64,000 nucleotides of DNA from Nomia melanderi. Taxonomy: Eukaryota; Arthropoda; Insecta; Hymenoptera; Halictidae. The stretch lies in contig NC_135003.1 of the NCBI RefSeq assembly GCF_051020985.1, positions 1,264,001 through 1,328,000 of the forward strand, given 5' to 3'. The notes under the pieces are model-generated. The model saw only the letters and a list, made by a program, of their open reading frames with translations. It was not told where the DNA came from and did not search any database. Numbering within the stretch: position 1 is the first letter of the stretch; each line of letters starts with the position of its first letter. This document shows positions 10,952 through 21,954 of the stretch, piece by piece. Made by a program: the position numbers and the translations under genes.

Positions 10952-13632
10952 ATGTCGCAATCAGGGAATGCGTCGCAATCAGTGATCGGAAAATTAGTGA
11001 ACGCAATGAACGACGAGAATTACTATTACGTTGGAGTAAGGGCTTCCCCTTTCGCGACTGATTGTGTTGTCTTTGGCTTAAATTCAGATGAAATTTTGGC
11101 TCTGTCCAAACGCTTTCCAATGAGTCATACCGTGGTGAATGGTGTTTTAATCAGTGGTTAGTTAACAATCTTTTACAATTTCTTTTAATTGTTTCTTATT
11201 TTTCTATACTTATTCATTACATTTATTTCTCTCTCATTTTATTACCCCATGCAGCGATATATCTCGTACAATAATCCTACACCTTCCTTGTCTACGTTTC
11301 AATATATTATTTTGAAAATTAAAATAGTATAGTTAGAGTATCTGCAGATGATGATCGAAAGTTAAATTAAATGGAGAAATTTAATTTTGCAGAAAATATC
11401 AACAAATTTCACATAGATAAAAATGATGATATTTCCTTCATTTCTGAAAATATTCCATATTAAAATATATTCTTATTTAAATTGGTTAAATGATTTTCCT
11501 ATTGGGCAATCTTTCTTTTTTATGTAAATAGAAATAACTTTTCAAGTAAACAGCAGTCATTGGCACTTATTTCCATTTGTTTTTATACTTTTTTAGGTAC
11601 ATGCAATGTAATCATCATTTGCGTTCAGTCCAACTATACTGATAATAGTGATAATTATAAACTTTTATAATTATAATTTATATAAAAATGACTTTTTATA
11701 TAAATGTGTGCGCGCACGCACACGACACGCACACACACACACACACACACACATATAAAAAGTCATTTTTATATAAATTACAATTATAAAAGTGAAATAT
11801 CTTAAATGGAATACAAGGTTTACCTGTAATATTTGTTTACATTAAAGATAGACTTGTTCACAACAAAACTTCACAATTTTTTTTATATTTAACGTAATAT
11901 TAGTGTGAGCACAAAAATATACTCGGAATAGATGCAATTGCAGAAATTTTATCCGTCAACATATATTCGAATGCAGTAATGCGTCTTAAGCCAAATTAGG
12001 AATAACACCAGTTTGAAAATTAAATTTTTTTCTTCCTGTGAGCTGTTTGTCCCACATCTATATTTACTACGAATGATACTAGTTATCACTAAAAGAAGAA
12101 TCGGTGAAATATTCGAAAACATTATGGTAATTTGTTATTATGAATTGACTTATCTCGATTACGTCTAACATTGTTCCTCCCTAAATTTGGAAACTGTTTC
12201 TAGATATTACGTTAGTTTTACAGTGTTTTCGGAAAAATTTCGCAAAAATCTTAAGATAACTTTCCGTTTTAATATAATATGAGATATAATAATTCAATTT
12301 TTATTAATACAATAATAAAAGAAACGTACATGAAATAAAAATATGGTAATAAAGAAGATACCATGATAGTAGTGCAATAAATTTTAAATAATAGTATGTA
12401 TGTTAATATGTAGGGTGTATCTAGTACTAATTGGGGTAGGTTAAAAGAAAATAACTCTGTTTTTAGTGAGATTAGAGAAGAATCGTAAAAGAAAATTTTG
12501 TACTATTTGATAGGCTTCCTCATACTATCATATTAGTTTTTTTTATTAACACATTGATTTAATTGATATTTTTTGCACATAAATCGTTTCTTCGCGTCAT
12601 TTTAAGTAAAAAAGGTTTACGATATTGTCATTAAAAATTCAATATTTTTGTTTAGATATTGTACTTCGAAAATTATGAAAAGCGTATGACTTTGTTACAT
12701 TGAAATCATTACCCGGCTATCGTATTTATTTATAGCATGCTTTCAGTAAATTTTTAAAATAAAATATCTCGAAAAATATTGAGCTTTTAATAGTAGTTTT
12801 TTAATTAAACCTTTTTCACGTAAAATGACATGAAGAAACGGTTTATGTAAAAAAAACATAGAGTTTCACTTCAAAAAAAAATGCAATTGCGTTTTGCAAC
12901 TGCATCAATGGATTTATGAAAGAAACTGATATTATAGTGTGATGGAGCCTATCAAATAGTGCAAACTTTTCTTTTACGATTCTTATCTAATTTCACCAAG
13001 AACATGAGGTATAACCTGTTCAGTTACTAGATGCAATACTGCATATTTTATTAAATTTATTTGTAATGACAGAATGTAGAATTTCTTATAGATTTCTAAG
13101 AGAAACATTGATGGATCTATTGTTTTCTCTTAGTGATAGTAAATACCGTTTTGGAAATAGTAAGTTTCGAGGTTTTACATGAAATGTGTTATTGTTTTCA
13201 CTTGTACCTGTTAGTTCTTACATAAAATTGACATTTTACTAATTTTATCTGATTATTGTACTCTTGATTTAAAAGGAATGCTTTACAACTTTATATTTAG
13301 GAAACTGTAGAAACGGAGCTTCATACTCAACAGTAAATACTTACGTATGCGATGTACTCCCGCTGGTAGCAAAATGAACCGATGAGAAGTTCATTACATG
13401 ACAAACAAAGATGCTGTTGTATCGTGACTGTATCTATCTTTATCGTAAACGCATATTACTAATACTATATATTTTTCATTAATTCATGAAAAAATATTTT
13501 TTATATTTTAAAAATACAAATTTTTCAGGAGCACCCTTTTCCATCATTAACGCCCTGGCAGTATTAGGTTATCGAGTTGTTTGTTGCACAGGAGAAGCTG
13601 AGATACTTTGGACACTGCAAAGAGAACTGTAA
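10952..13632 (+). CDS. GFRP-like protein, second frame
   Basis: Exon 10952-11156 ends in phase 1 and joins 13529-13632 (acceptor TTTTTCAG) to give 102 residues. The C-terminal half, APFSIINALAVLGYRVV (70-86) then ILWTLQREL, aligns with the GFRP core (hydrophobic helix, Gly-Tyr/Phe-Arg-Val-hydrophobic strand, Trp near the end) and with the first frame. The N-terminal part (YYYVGVRASPFATDCVVFG) has no obvious match to vertebrate GFRP. The intron position differs from the first frame, so the two are old paralogues rather than a recent duplication. Its start lies only 19 bases after the inferred stop of the first frame, within the same inferred exon (10913-11156). A variant polyadenylation signal ATTAAA is at 13688-13693. 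The role is inferred to be regulation of GTP cyclohydrolase I or a diverged protein-binding function. Confidence 0.7.
11661..11793. repeat. 41-bp inverted repeat around a CA-rich core
   Basis: The arm 11661-11701 is the reverse complement of 11753-11793 with one mismatch. The 51-base spacer is an alternating purine-pyrimidine tract (GTGTGCGCGC followed by CA repeats). It lies in the intron of the second GFRP-like frame. A long RNA hairpin or DNA cruciform with a Z-DNA-prone loop is possible. Confidence 0.85.
12416..13035. mobile_element. 620-bp foldback element (MITE-like)
   Basis: The two halves are imperfect reverse complements. The outer 12461-12536 matches 12923-12998 at roughly 85 percent by eye, and the inner 12574-12619 matches 12806-12850. 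The ends TGTATCTAGTA and TACTAGATGCA are near-complementary. No coding sequence is present and no target-site duplication could be assigned. It is best explained as a decayed non-autonomous DNA transposon inserted in the intron of the second GFRP-like frame. Confidence 0.75.
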
Positions 13633-15135
13633 AATCATCGATTATTTTAAAGTTTAAAATTTGGCAGCAAACCACGTAAATTTTGGAAATTAAAAGATGC
13701 GTGCGGATACCATAAATTTGTATAGTGAACAGACCGCCGTTCGAAGCGCAGTGTGTTTACTTGTTCATTACCAATTTCCGGTAGATATTTCTTTAACTTC
13801 CTTCTAAAACATATACCCAAGTACTAATGGTCTGATCGACCAAAATTGAAACCGCAATGCGCGTGCGCAAGCAGTCACATGGTCGAACGGAAATTCTGTC
13901 TGAGTCTTCATCAATTTGATCAATCTTTTCCCAAGTTCTTTTCATTTTTAAATAACTGTTAAGCGACACTTGGTCTTGGTCTGAAAATCGATCGGTCAAA
14001 CTGTACCTTTTAACGAACGAAGATATATATATATATATATACAAAGTGATTTATGATAAACATTTTTACCGATTTTTATAAATTCGTAAAAAGCCGCGTT
14101 TAACGGTAAATTAAATCATTTTGTACTGTTTTATACTTAAACTATTATCGATTATGACTGTTTCTGTTTCGTTATTTGGATACGAGTCGCAGTATGTCGG
14201 GAATTGTTTTCAATTTTTTATAACAATTACCAACAATGATAAGACTGTACGGGGTACAACTTTTTGAAATTCTCTGTATACTCTGTCAATGAAATAGTCC
14301 GTTGCAACCGTTAATTTATTCAGCCAATAATATTGCATGAAAGCAATTATTAAAAGGAGAATGATCTATGCATAAAATGGTAACAATTATAAAAATAACA
14401 GAAATTCAAAATTACATTTCTGTTAATGTTTATTAGAAACTCTGAATTATATTTAAAAAGAGTTTTGTATAATATATAACCCGCGTTGATTTTGTTTACA
14501 TACAACATTCTGTAGTCTTCTATATACAGATGCTTTTTGTAACAAAAATGTTATATTCCGTATTATTATTGTTATTTTTTAAGTATGTATTTGTAATTCT
14601 TGTGTTAATGTAAAGTGTATGGAATCAAAACTATTGTTAATATTACGCAATATGATTAAGAAATTTATATTGCAGCTAGCATTTATTATATTAATTTTTA
14701 AAATGATTAAACAGTATTTGATAGTGCAGTATCATGCTTTGCTAATATGAAACTATTTATAGCGAATACATCAAAAGTTCTGTTTATTCTAACATAAATA
14801 TAATATTATATAAAGGCCGATTTTGTGTAACGGCCTTATTTTCGTAAGCAAATTCAATATTCTTACAGGTTATAAAATTGTACACACATATATACACAGT
14901 ATAAACAAAACACACCTTTTATATATTGTGAAGGAATACCATTTAACAAAATATATGACATACCACAATTATTAAAAACCTATTTACAGTTTCTTGTGAT
15001 TTGTTTTATAAATTATTACTTTTATTTTGAACCTATTTAACAGAGAAATTTACTCGAACATACTTTTTATGTTTTCGGTGAATTAATAGATAGGCGAAAA
15101 TCATGCACGTAACTATAGCGAAATAGACAATAAAG
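13633..15135. other. Intergenic region upstream of ANKRD39
   Basis: The region holds the 3' UTR of the GFRP-like locus, then AT-rich DNA with a short TA repeat at 14022-14041. The last few hundred bases should include the ANKRD39 promoter. No other gene is seen. Confidence 0.4.
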
Positions 15136-15791
15136 ATGGAGCATAAACATGGTTCAAATGAACACAGCGTGTGCTGCAGTTCAAACAACAATGTTGATGT
15201 TCGGCAATCTCTTCATGAAATGGAATTTGAACGAGGTATTTGGTATGCAGGTAATTAATTAATTTTATTTAACATTACAGCATTTTTTTATGTTTAATTA
15301 CATTTAAGATATGTACATTACAATTTTCAGCACAATATAATGATATGGATCGTGTAAAATTATTATTGGAAAAGGGTGTTTCAGCCAATGCAGAAGATTC
15401 TGCTGGATATACAGCCTTACATTATGCAGCACGAAATGGACATTATCAAGTCTGTAAAACATTATTAGAAAACGGTGCAGCAGTAAATGCACAAACCCGT
15501 TGTGGGCGTGCCACTGCACTCCATAGAGCAGCTAGGCAAGGTCACATCGACATTGTTGAACTTCTAATACAATTCGGCGCAAACGCTAACTTGAAAGATG
15601 CAGATGGTTATATCGCTTTGCATAAAGCGCTTGATGCTGGTTCTATAACTATTTCAAAATTTCTTGTAACACATACAAACTTAACATTAATGATTAACGA
15701 TAGGCAAAGTATAGAAAAATTGGCAAACGAAAAATGTCCTGACATTCTGTCAGTTTTATCAACATACATGAACGCGGATAATAGTAAATAA
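15136..15791 (+). CDS. ANKRD39: Ankyrin repeat domain-containing protein 39
   Basis: Two exons, 15136-15250 and 15331-15791, join in phase 1 through a GT-AG intron and give 191 residues; human ANKRD39 is about 183. The N-terminus carries a CC motif and EMEFERGIWYAA, which matches the conserved EMDFERGIW region of this family and supports the chosen start. About four ankyrin repeats follow (roughly residues 31-160), with clear core motifs such as GYTALHYAARNGH (64-76) and TALHRAARQGH. The C-terminus is short and less conserved. The molecular role of ANKRD39 is poorly known; the repeats imply protein binding. No breaks are seen. Confidence 0.93.
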
Positions 15792-17570
15792 TCCTATACA
15801 AATTTCCAATTTTATTAAGGATTATAGAAGATATTGAAACACGTTTAATTTTTGTCTTCTCCGGAAATAATTTATTACGAAATTAATTAATAATGTATGC
15901 AAACAAAGCTTTCATGAATTAATTTATAGAAACTAGAATTAAACAGGTGTGTTTATTCTATTAAGAATTCTATTGTACGTTACAAATTTTTACTACATTG
16001 AATTGTAAGTAACTATGCATGTTTTAAATACATGAAATTAGTTTATTAATGAACAGAACATTCAGAATGTAATTTAGTGATAACAAAATTTCTAAACTTT
16101 GTATGATAATCGCAGATATTAGAAAAAGTATAAACATTTAGAGATTTACTACTGCTTGATTTTAAATCTTCTATTCAGAAAAAGTGATGCAGGGAAGAGC
16201 CAAATCAGACACTGTAAATAACTAGAACCATCTTAATGAAATTCTGTGTTGTACCTACCGGTACTTATCGTGTGTCCTGTAAAACTTTCGAAGGCACACA
16301 GTTAAAAGCTACACGTTTGATTTTCATTTTTGTTATTTTGCCAAAATATATATCATCGTTGATATATTCAAAGCGTGCGTGTTACGTTCCTACTCCATTT
16401 ATATTTCTCCATTTTTACAGAAAACAGTTACCATAAAATTAATCACTCCTATTTATAATCATTATCATGTAACTTTTCTGTAGACATATAAACCAATTTT
16501 ATTTCGAAGTCTAAACGACAACAAATTTCTCTTTTTTTCAGGATTAGTTGAAATGTCTTTTTGAAAATACAAGCCGAGTTTTGTGATATCAAATCATTTA
16601 TTCTAAACTTGTACTTCGAAGTTGTATAAAACTTCGTATTCGTTCTGTGAAATTATGTCGTGATCCAAGTTTATCATACGTGGATTGATATGGCACAACT
16701 ATAACGAGTAACATTAGGAATACACCCAAAATTGCTGACTTTTACTGTACACTTGGTATATAGATATTATCATTTGGAGTATACATATTAAGTGTGATAT
16801 AAATTAAAAACTTTATTAAAAAAATAAGAAAAAATATATGATATAATGTGAATAAAGATATGATGTGAAGTACAACTTATTTATTATTCAAACAAATTGT
16901 TCAAGGAAAAATTGATGAACAAGTAAAAAATTATAGTGTGAATATTTTATTATAACCACTAACATTTGTTGAATTGTATTATAATATTGCAACTGCATAT
17001 TAATGTTGTAACATGATATTGCAAATAAATTATTGTAAAATGATTGTCCCGTGCTGTTTGATAATATTTATGGCATTTCCGACATTTACAATTGTACATT
17101 AAAACATGCTTAACATCAAACATAATCTGCAAAAGTATATACTGATAAAAATTTTCATGAATTGACATTAAAAATAAAAAACTTACATTTATGATTCATA
17201 TAAATTTATTAATTTTTTAATAGACATGATCAAATATTATGTCCCACATAGTACCGGTATACATAATTATGTTTCCCATTATAATAAACTGTAATTCGTA
17301 CTATTAAATTTAATATTAATTACCATTTAAATTATGTAAGAAATATACAATTTTTTATAAATACGTAAAATAAGAAAACTGAAATTGAATTTATTTATCA
17401 ATTACTATATAAAATTTAGGTTTGTAAAATGAAACAACGCGTTTGTGTGTATAAAGAAACAAGAACTGAAAAAAGGAATAACGATAGGAGAAAAAAGGCG
17501 AGGAAGAAAGACAGATGCACGAATTATTCAGTGTACCGATAAAAAAATAAATTTACAAATAAAGTTGATG
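15792..17570. other. AT-rich intergenic DNA
   Basis: No gene or clear repeat is recognised. Short open frames here look like chance products of AT-rich sequence. Confidence 0.4.
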
Positions 17571-18130
17571 GTTAAGCATTGTCGTTTGTCCCGTTCCATG
17601 TGCTCTTCGTAATGAAGAGGGTCGTGCACTTGATATTGAATCGTTCGTGTACGATCGTAGATTTTCGGATGGATTCGGCGGTCGTCGTCAGAATTCGACA
17701 GTATTCGATGAGTTGCGGTACGCGGAGAGCACTACGGCCGCCGGAGCCCCCTCGTGATACACAGTGCTGCCACCTTGTGGAACACCTCTCGTTCGCTGTA
17801 CGACTGCAATCGTTGCATGGAGTCAGTCGTTTCACGAATACCGCGGGTGGTTTGCGCGAAGGCTCGCCGCTGCCTTTAACCGTTGTGCGACGGATCGTCC
17901 GTCGTTTCGCGGTCCGAGGTTCGTCCGCGTGTCTTCGACCACCTTTCCCGCTTAGATTTCCGTGCGGTTTTATTCGTCGATTTTAGTGACAATCACGAGC
18001 GATGTAACCGTACCCTGACGTCACACGGCTAATCAAGTGCACACACGAACGCAAACATGGGCGCGCGCGCGCCTGCCACTCGTATCCGTATACACGGACG
18101 GTCTGCGTAGCTGCGCACAGCGTACTTCGT
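17571..18130. promoter_or_regulatory. CpG-rich promoter-like island
   Basis: GC and CpG content rise sharply compared with the AT-rich flanks. A full cAMP-response palindrome TGACGTCA lies at 18016-18023. Open frames up to about 135 codons occur on both strands, but they are arginine- and proline-rich and overlap each other, as expected from CpG-rich non-coding DNA. It is probably a promoter or 5' UTR of the large plus-strand gene proposed to the right. Confidence 0.5.
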
Positions 18131-18249
18131 TTGAATACGTGTAGGACTGTGCACACGACCAAACTGATAGAACACAAAAAAGAGGGAAACATCATGATCG
18201 CGAACGACAGAGGAGAAAGAACGGAAGTAAAGAGATAAAGAAAGAAAGA

Positions 18250-18341
18250 GATATATATGTATATATATATATAAGTATATACGCGCATATATTATATACA
18301 TATATATATATGTGTATATATATGTATATATATATATATAT
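18250..18341. repeat. TA-rich microsatellite
   Basis: The tract is mostly TA dinucleotides interrupted by TG and CG units, within the promoter-like zone. Confidence 0.9.
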
Positions 18342-19252
18342 TCTCATGCCGAGAGAACGGTGTTTAGAGAAAAGGGGTGAGGCGTAAAACGTATATACGG
18401 AGGACATTTCACACTGGTACCCGTCTCTAAGCACTTGTGAGCCTTTCGCTTTATAAAACATTACGTATTGCGATATTATGGAGAGAAATACACGACAATG
18501 AACATCGATGTTTTTCTTCCGTTCAAAATACTCGGATATCGACGTTTCTCGAACGTTGTGTGTTTTTGTGTTCATGCTTTGGAAGGAATTTCGCGTTTCC
18601 GACACGTGCGAAACAAAGCTGTGAAATAGAATAAAGAAGACGAGAAAAGAGTGAGAGAGAAGTATCTACATCTCGTGGCGCCCCGTTGTGTTTTTCTATG
18701 GAAAGCTGGGCTTGGAACCTGCGTGGACTTTCGGTGTGGAAGAAAACCAACTACATACAACCAAAGAGACTTATTCCCATGACCACTACATGAATGGTCG
18801 AATTCTTACGTGTTTTATGGCATAATCGGTGAAATCTACGAACAGGCGAGCGAACCTTGAATGGATGAACTCCGATGGATGGTCAAGTTTCGTTTCAATC
18901 CAACCGGTCAGTGAATGCGATAATTTTGTGTTTATCGTTTAATATTCCCTTTTTTCTTTCCCGTTGCCCTAATGTCGCGTGAATTTTTAATTGGTGAGCA
19001 AAAAGTGTGTATATGTGACACTATTGTGAGAATACAATGTTGGCGCGATAATAAGAAAGTGGGGTCCCCATGTTCCGTTTTTATTAACTTGTCGGACGGT
19101 CCACTGCTTTGAGAGTCAAGTTCGTCGCGCTTCGCTGTACGCGCCGTGTCTGGCGCGCGCATACTTCCTCACGCTTTCAGTTGCGCTCCGCGACAAGCTT
19201 TCTACTTGAAGTGAGATGAAACGTTTCCTCTCTGTGTTATCGAGAATTGCTG
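18342..19252 (+). other. Possible non-coding first exon
   Basis: This moderately GC-rich stretch ends at a good splice donor (GTAAGG at 19253). It has no convincing coding frame. I infer a 5' UTR exon that could splice to the acceptor at 20718. The 5' limit is arbitrary. Confidence 0.3.
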
Positions 19253-20718
19253 GTAAGGGTAACATCAGATTGTGCCCCGATTACGTTCTTACTTGGACCA
19301 GATGTAATTAAAAACCGATCCGATCGGTGGAACGTTCACGTGGACGTGACCTTATCGTTCCAGATTCAATGTTTCCAGTGTATACCGGGGAAACCATTTT
19401 CTAAATATTTTAGAATTTTAATGAGACGCAATGCAGGAAATATCGATTGCTCGCCATTCTAATATATTTTGGTTTATGGTTGAAGGATATTGGGTTCAGA
19501 AGCTTTATCGACGTTTCATTTCCTTTGGGGGAAAACTTGGTTACTCTGATTGTTTTCTGCGGCCCGTTTATACATTTTCTCATTGTTAACTTTAGTTGTC
19601 AGCCCGTCTTGTGGACGAGGTTTTGAATTCCATGGGAGAGCCGAGTCCGCGGTTAGAGAAGTTAAACGTCGACGACAATATCGATCAACTTTTCCTAAAC
19701 GTGTCTCGGTCTACATATGTTCGGAAGCAGAATGGGGTGTGGACATGCGCGTATATACAGAACATTGTATTAGTAGTGCGTCGTCAAGTGCGACGCCATG
19801 TGATGCGCGAGATTGCGATACAGCAGTGAGTGATCTTTGTTTCGAAAAATCTAGCTCGTTCACTACCAGGCATTTAATATTAATAGCGAAATTGACACAT
19901 ATTTGCTTTACATTTGATATTATAACACGACAATGCAGTAAATTTATGAAAATGACATGTCTGATCGCCATTGATTAATATTAATTTATAATTACAGTTT
20001 GTGTGTATACATGTATCTATCTATCAATCTATGTATATAATAATTTGTTACTTTTTATTTTTCTTTAGTACATAGATGTCACCAAATTAATGTTAAACAA
20101 TGTCGATCAAATTTGTTATTTTCATAAATTCGCTATCCTGCCTTATTGTAATGTCAAATAATAAGCAGATTTTTACATGTAATGTGCGTCTGTATAAATT
20201 TTTCGATATCGTAGAAATCTACATGACCGACACACTTATTGTTTTAAGATCTGCGTAAACGCGCCCCTATTCGGAGAGGATGCGCGCAGTCGATTACGAA
20301 CGTTAGAATTACAAGAGATGATAGAGTGTACGATTAGAGTTATTTAAAATCGAGAATTATACAGAAATTAAAACAAATGGCATTCAGTAAAATTCAGTTG
20401 TTTCAAATATATCTGTTTTCATCTAAGTATGTGCTTACCTTACACGTAATTTTAATAATCGCTAGAAATTGTGACATGGTTGAATAATATAGAGAAGTTG
20501 TAGTTTAATAGCTTCTTCTTTATCACAAACAGTTTATACGCTATATTTTGATTCGCTCAAGAAATATTGTCCGAGATGTTAATCGTTGCGATGAAAGTGA
20601 AAAAAATTGTATTCCCGAAACAACATACAGTTATAACATGATTGTACATTCCGTCATTTGTTGTGTCACGATTGTTGATATTTCTTGTATCGTTGAACAG
20701 TTATTTTTTGATTGCCAG
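19253..20718. other. Probable first intron of the large gene
   Basis: There is no recognisable coding sequence. A GTGAGT donor near 19825 could end an alternative first exon. The stretch ends at an acceptor with a T-rich tract and GCCAG at 20714-20718. Confidence 0.3.
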
Positions 20719-21851
20719 GATCGACAAGGTTACGAACATCTCGCCGAGTCTTTGCGGAAAGAAGGAAGGAAGACGAGGACAAAAGAAACTTAAGCAGCTT
20801 GATCTTGGCAAGGCGATTGTCGAAGAAACGAATAATTCAGCGGTGCTCGCGAGCAACACGATTCCCTAGTCTCTTCAGAAGAATCGCGTGTCGCTGAATA
20901 TTTATAAGAGATTCTGCGTTTGGAAAGCGGATAGAAAACTGATCGTTCCTGAACGGTGACAACAGCGACTAACCGAGGGAAGAAAAAACCGTAGAAAATA
21001 AGAGGGACGTCTAAGGTTTCTATTTACGTCGATAGATTACGCGTGTGTCGTGGAAAAGAAGACACGAATATATCTGGACTCGTATACAAGTGGATGAGCG
21101 AGCGAGAAAGTAACGACGAAAAGTGAACCCAATGTTCGAGGGCAAGATAGAAATGAAGGTGACAATACTCGGTCGATAAGAAGTGTCCTGTAACGTGCCA
21201 ACGAGACAAAAGTGTAGTAGTTATTTCGGTTGTTTCGATGACAGTGACGTGAATATTTCGACAGGGAAGTCGAATGTTGGTAAATGAAGAGGATAGTAAC
21301 GATAAAACAATGCGATTAAGAACACGTGTTCAGTCAGTGAGACTCGCTCGAGGAAAAGAAACTATTTGTCTGCGTTGATTTTGAATTTGCCGCGTTGTGA
21401 TACAGAACCTACTGTGCCAGTTGAACGTGACATTGGAAACGGAATATACCTTTAATTGCTTCGTATTTTACTTTACTGTTTGTTTCTGTGTGTTTCGGTC
21501 CGTGGTGATCACGAGCAAACAACTCGGCCGTGAAAAGTTCCGCATATAGAAATTCTTAATCATTGAAGGGGAGGAAAACAAAGAAAAAGGATCGTATCGT
21601 ATTGACGGATTTGGGAAGTGTCGGTGGTGAATATTAGTGGTGCGTTCGTTCGATCGTTGTCGGTGGTGGTATCCGCATTGTTGTGGTGTGGGCATGTGGT
21701 GAAGGGTGGTGGTTGTGGTGGTAGCAGATCGTGTAAAAAGGGACGATTGGGACTCTTAACTTATTATCACGGATCTCTCCCGGCAGTTTGACACCACAGC
21801 CATCCTCGATGAGAGGAGGCACATGTCCATTGCAACCGCTGAAAATGCAGG
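20719..21851 (+). other. Probable exon with long 5' UTR and translation start
   Basis: The stretch from the acceptor at 20718 to an excellent donor (GTAAGT at 21852) is purine-rich with several CpG patches, a composition typical of long insect 5' UTRs. It contains upstream stops in all frames, and the only open start codons lie at its 3' end. A separate transcription start inside it, for example near a TCAGT initiator-like motif around 21330, is also possible. Confidence 0.4.
21809..21851 (+). CDS. Possible first coding exon of an unidentified long gene
   Basis: ATG at 21809 opens 14 codons (MRGGTCPLQPLKMQ) plus one base before the donor, so the exon ends in phase 1. An overlapping ATG at 21823 would give MSIATAENA in another frame and phase 2. 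I do not recognise either start. Phase 1 is also the phase of the candidate first exon at 48380-48443, which is compatible with alternative promoters feeding a common second exon beyond the window. No downstream coding exon was found in the following 42 kb, so the gene is partial here. Confidence 0.4.
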
Positions 21852-21919
21852 GTAAGTTCTTGAATCTTTATTTTCCCCTCTATTTCCTTCCTCGTTTCAA
21901 ACATTAACTTACAAGCTTC

Positions 21920-21921
<2 letters not shown>

Positions 21922-21951
<30 letters not shown>
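21922..21951. repeat. TA microsatellite
   Basis: About 15 uninterrupted TA units lie about 70 bp after the splice donor at 21852. Confidence 0.9.

Positions 21952-21954
<3 letters not shown>

Noticed and set aside
13793..14044. 83-codon minus-strand frame between the GFRP-like locus and ANKRD39
   Set aside because: Its start lies in a TA microsatellite and no domain or splice support is seen.
17579..17986. 135-codon plus-strand frame in the CpG island
   Set aside because: It is Arg/Pro-rich and overlaps other open frames on both strands. No known domain was seen, and it fits CpG-island composition.
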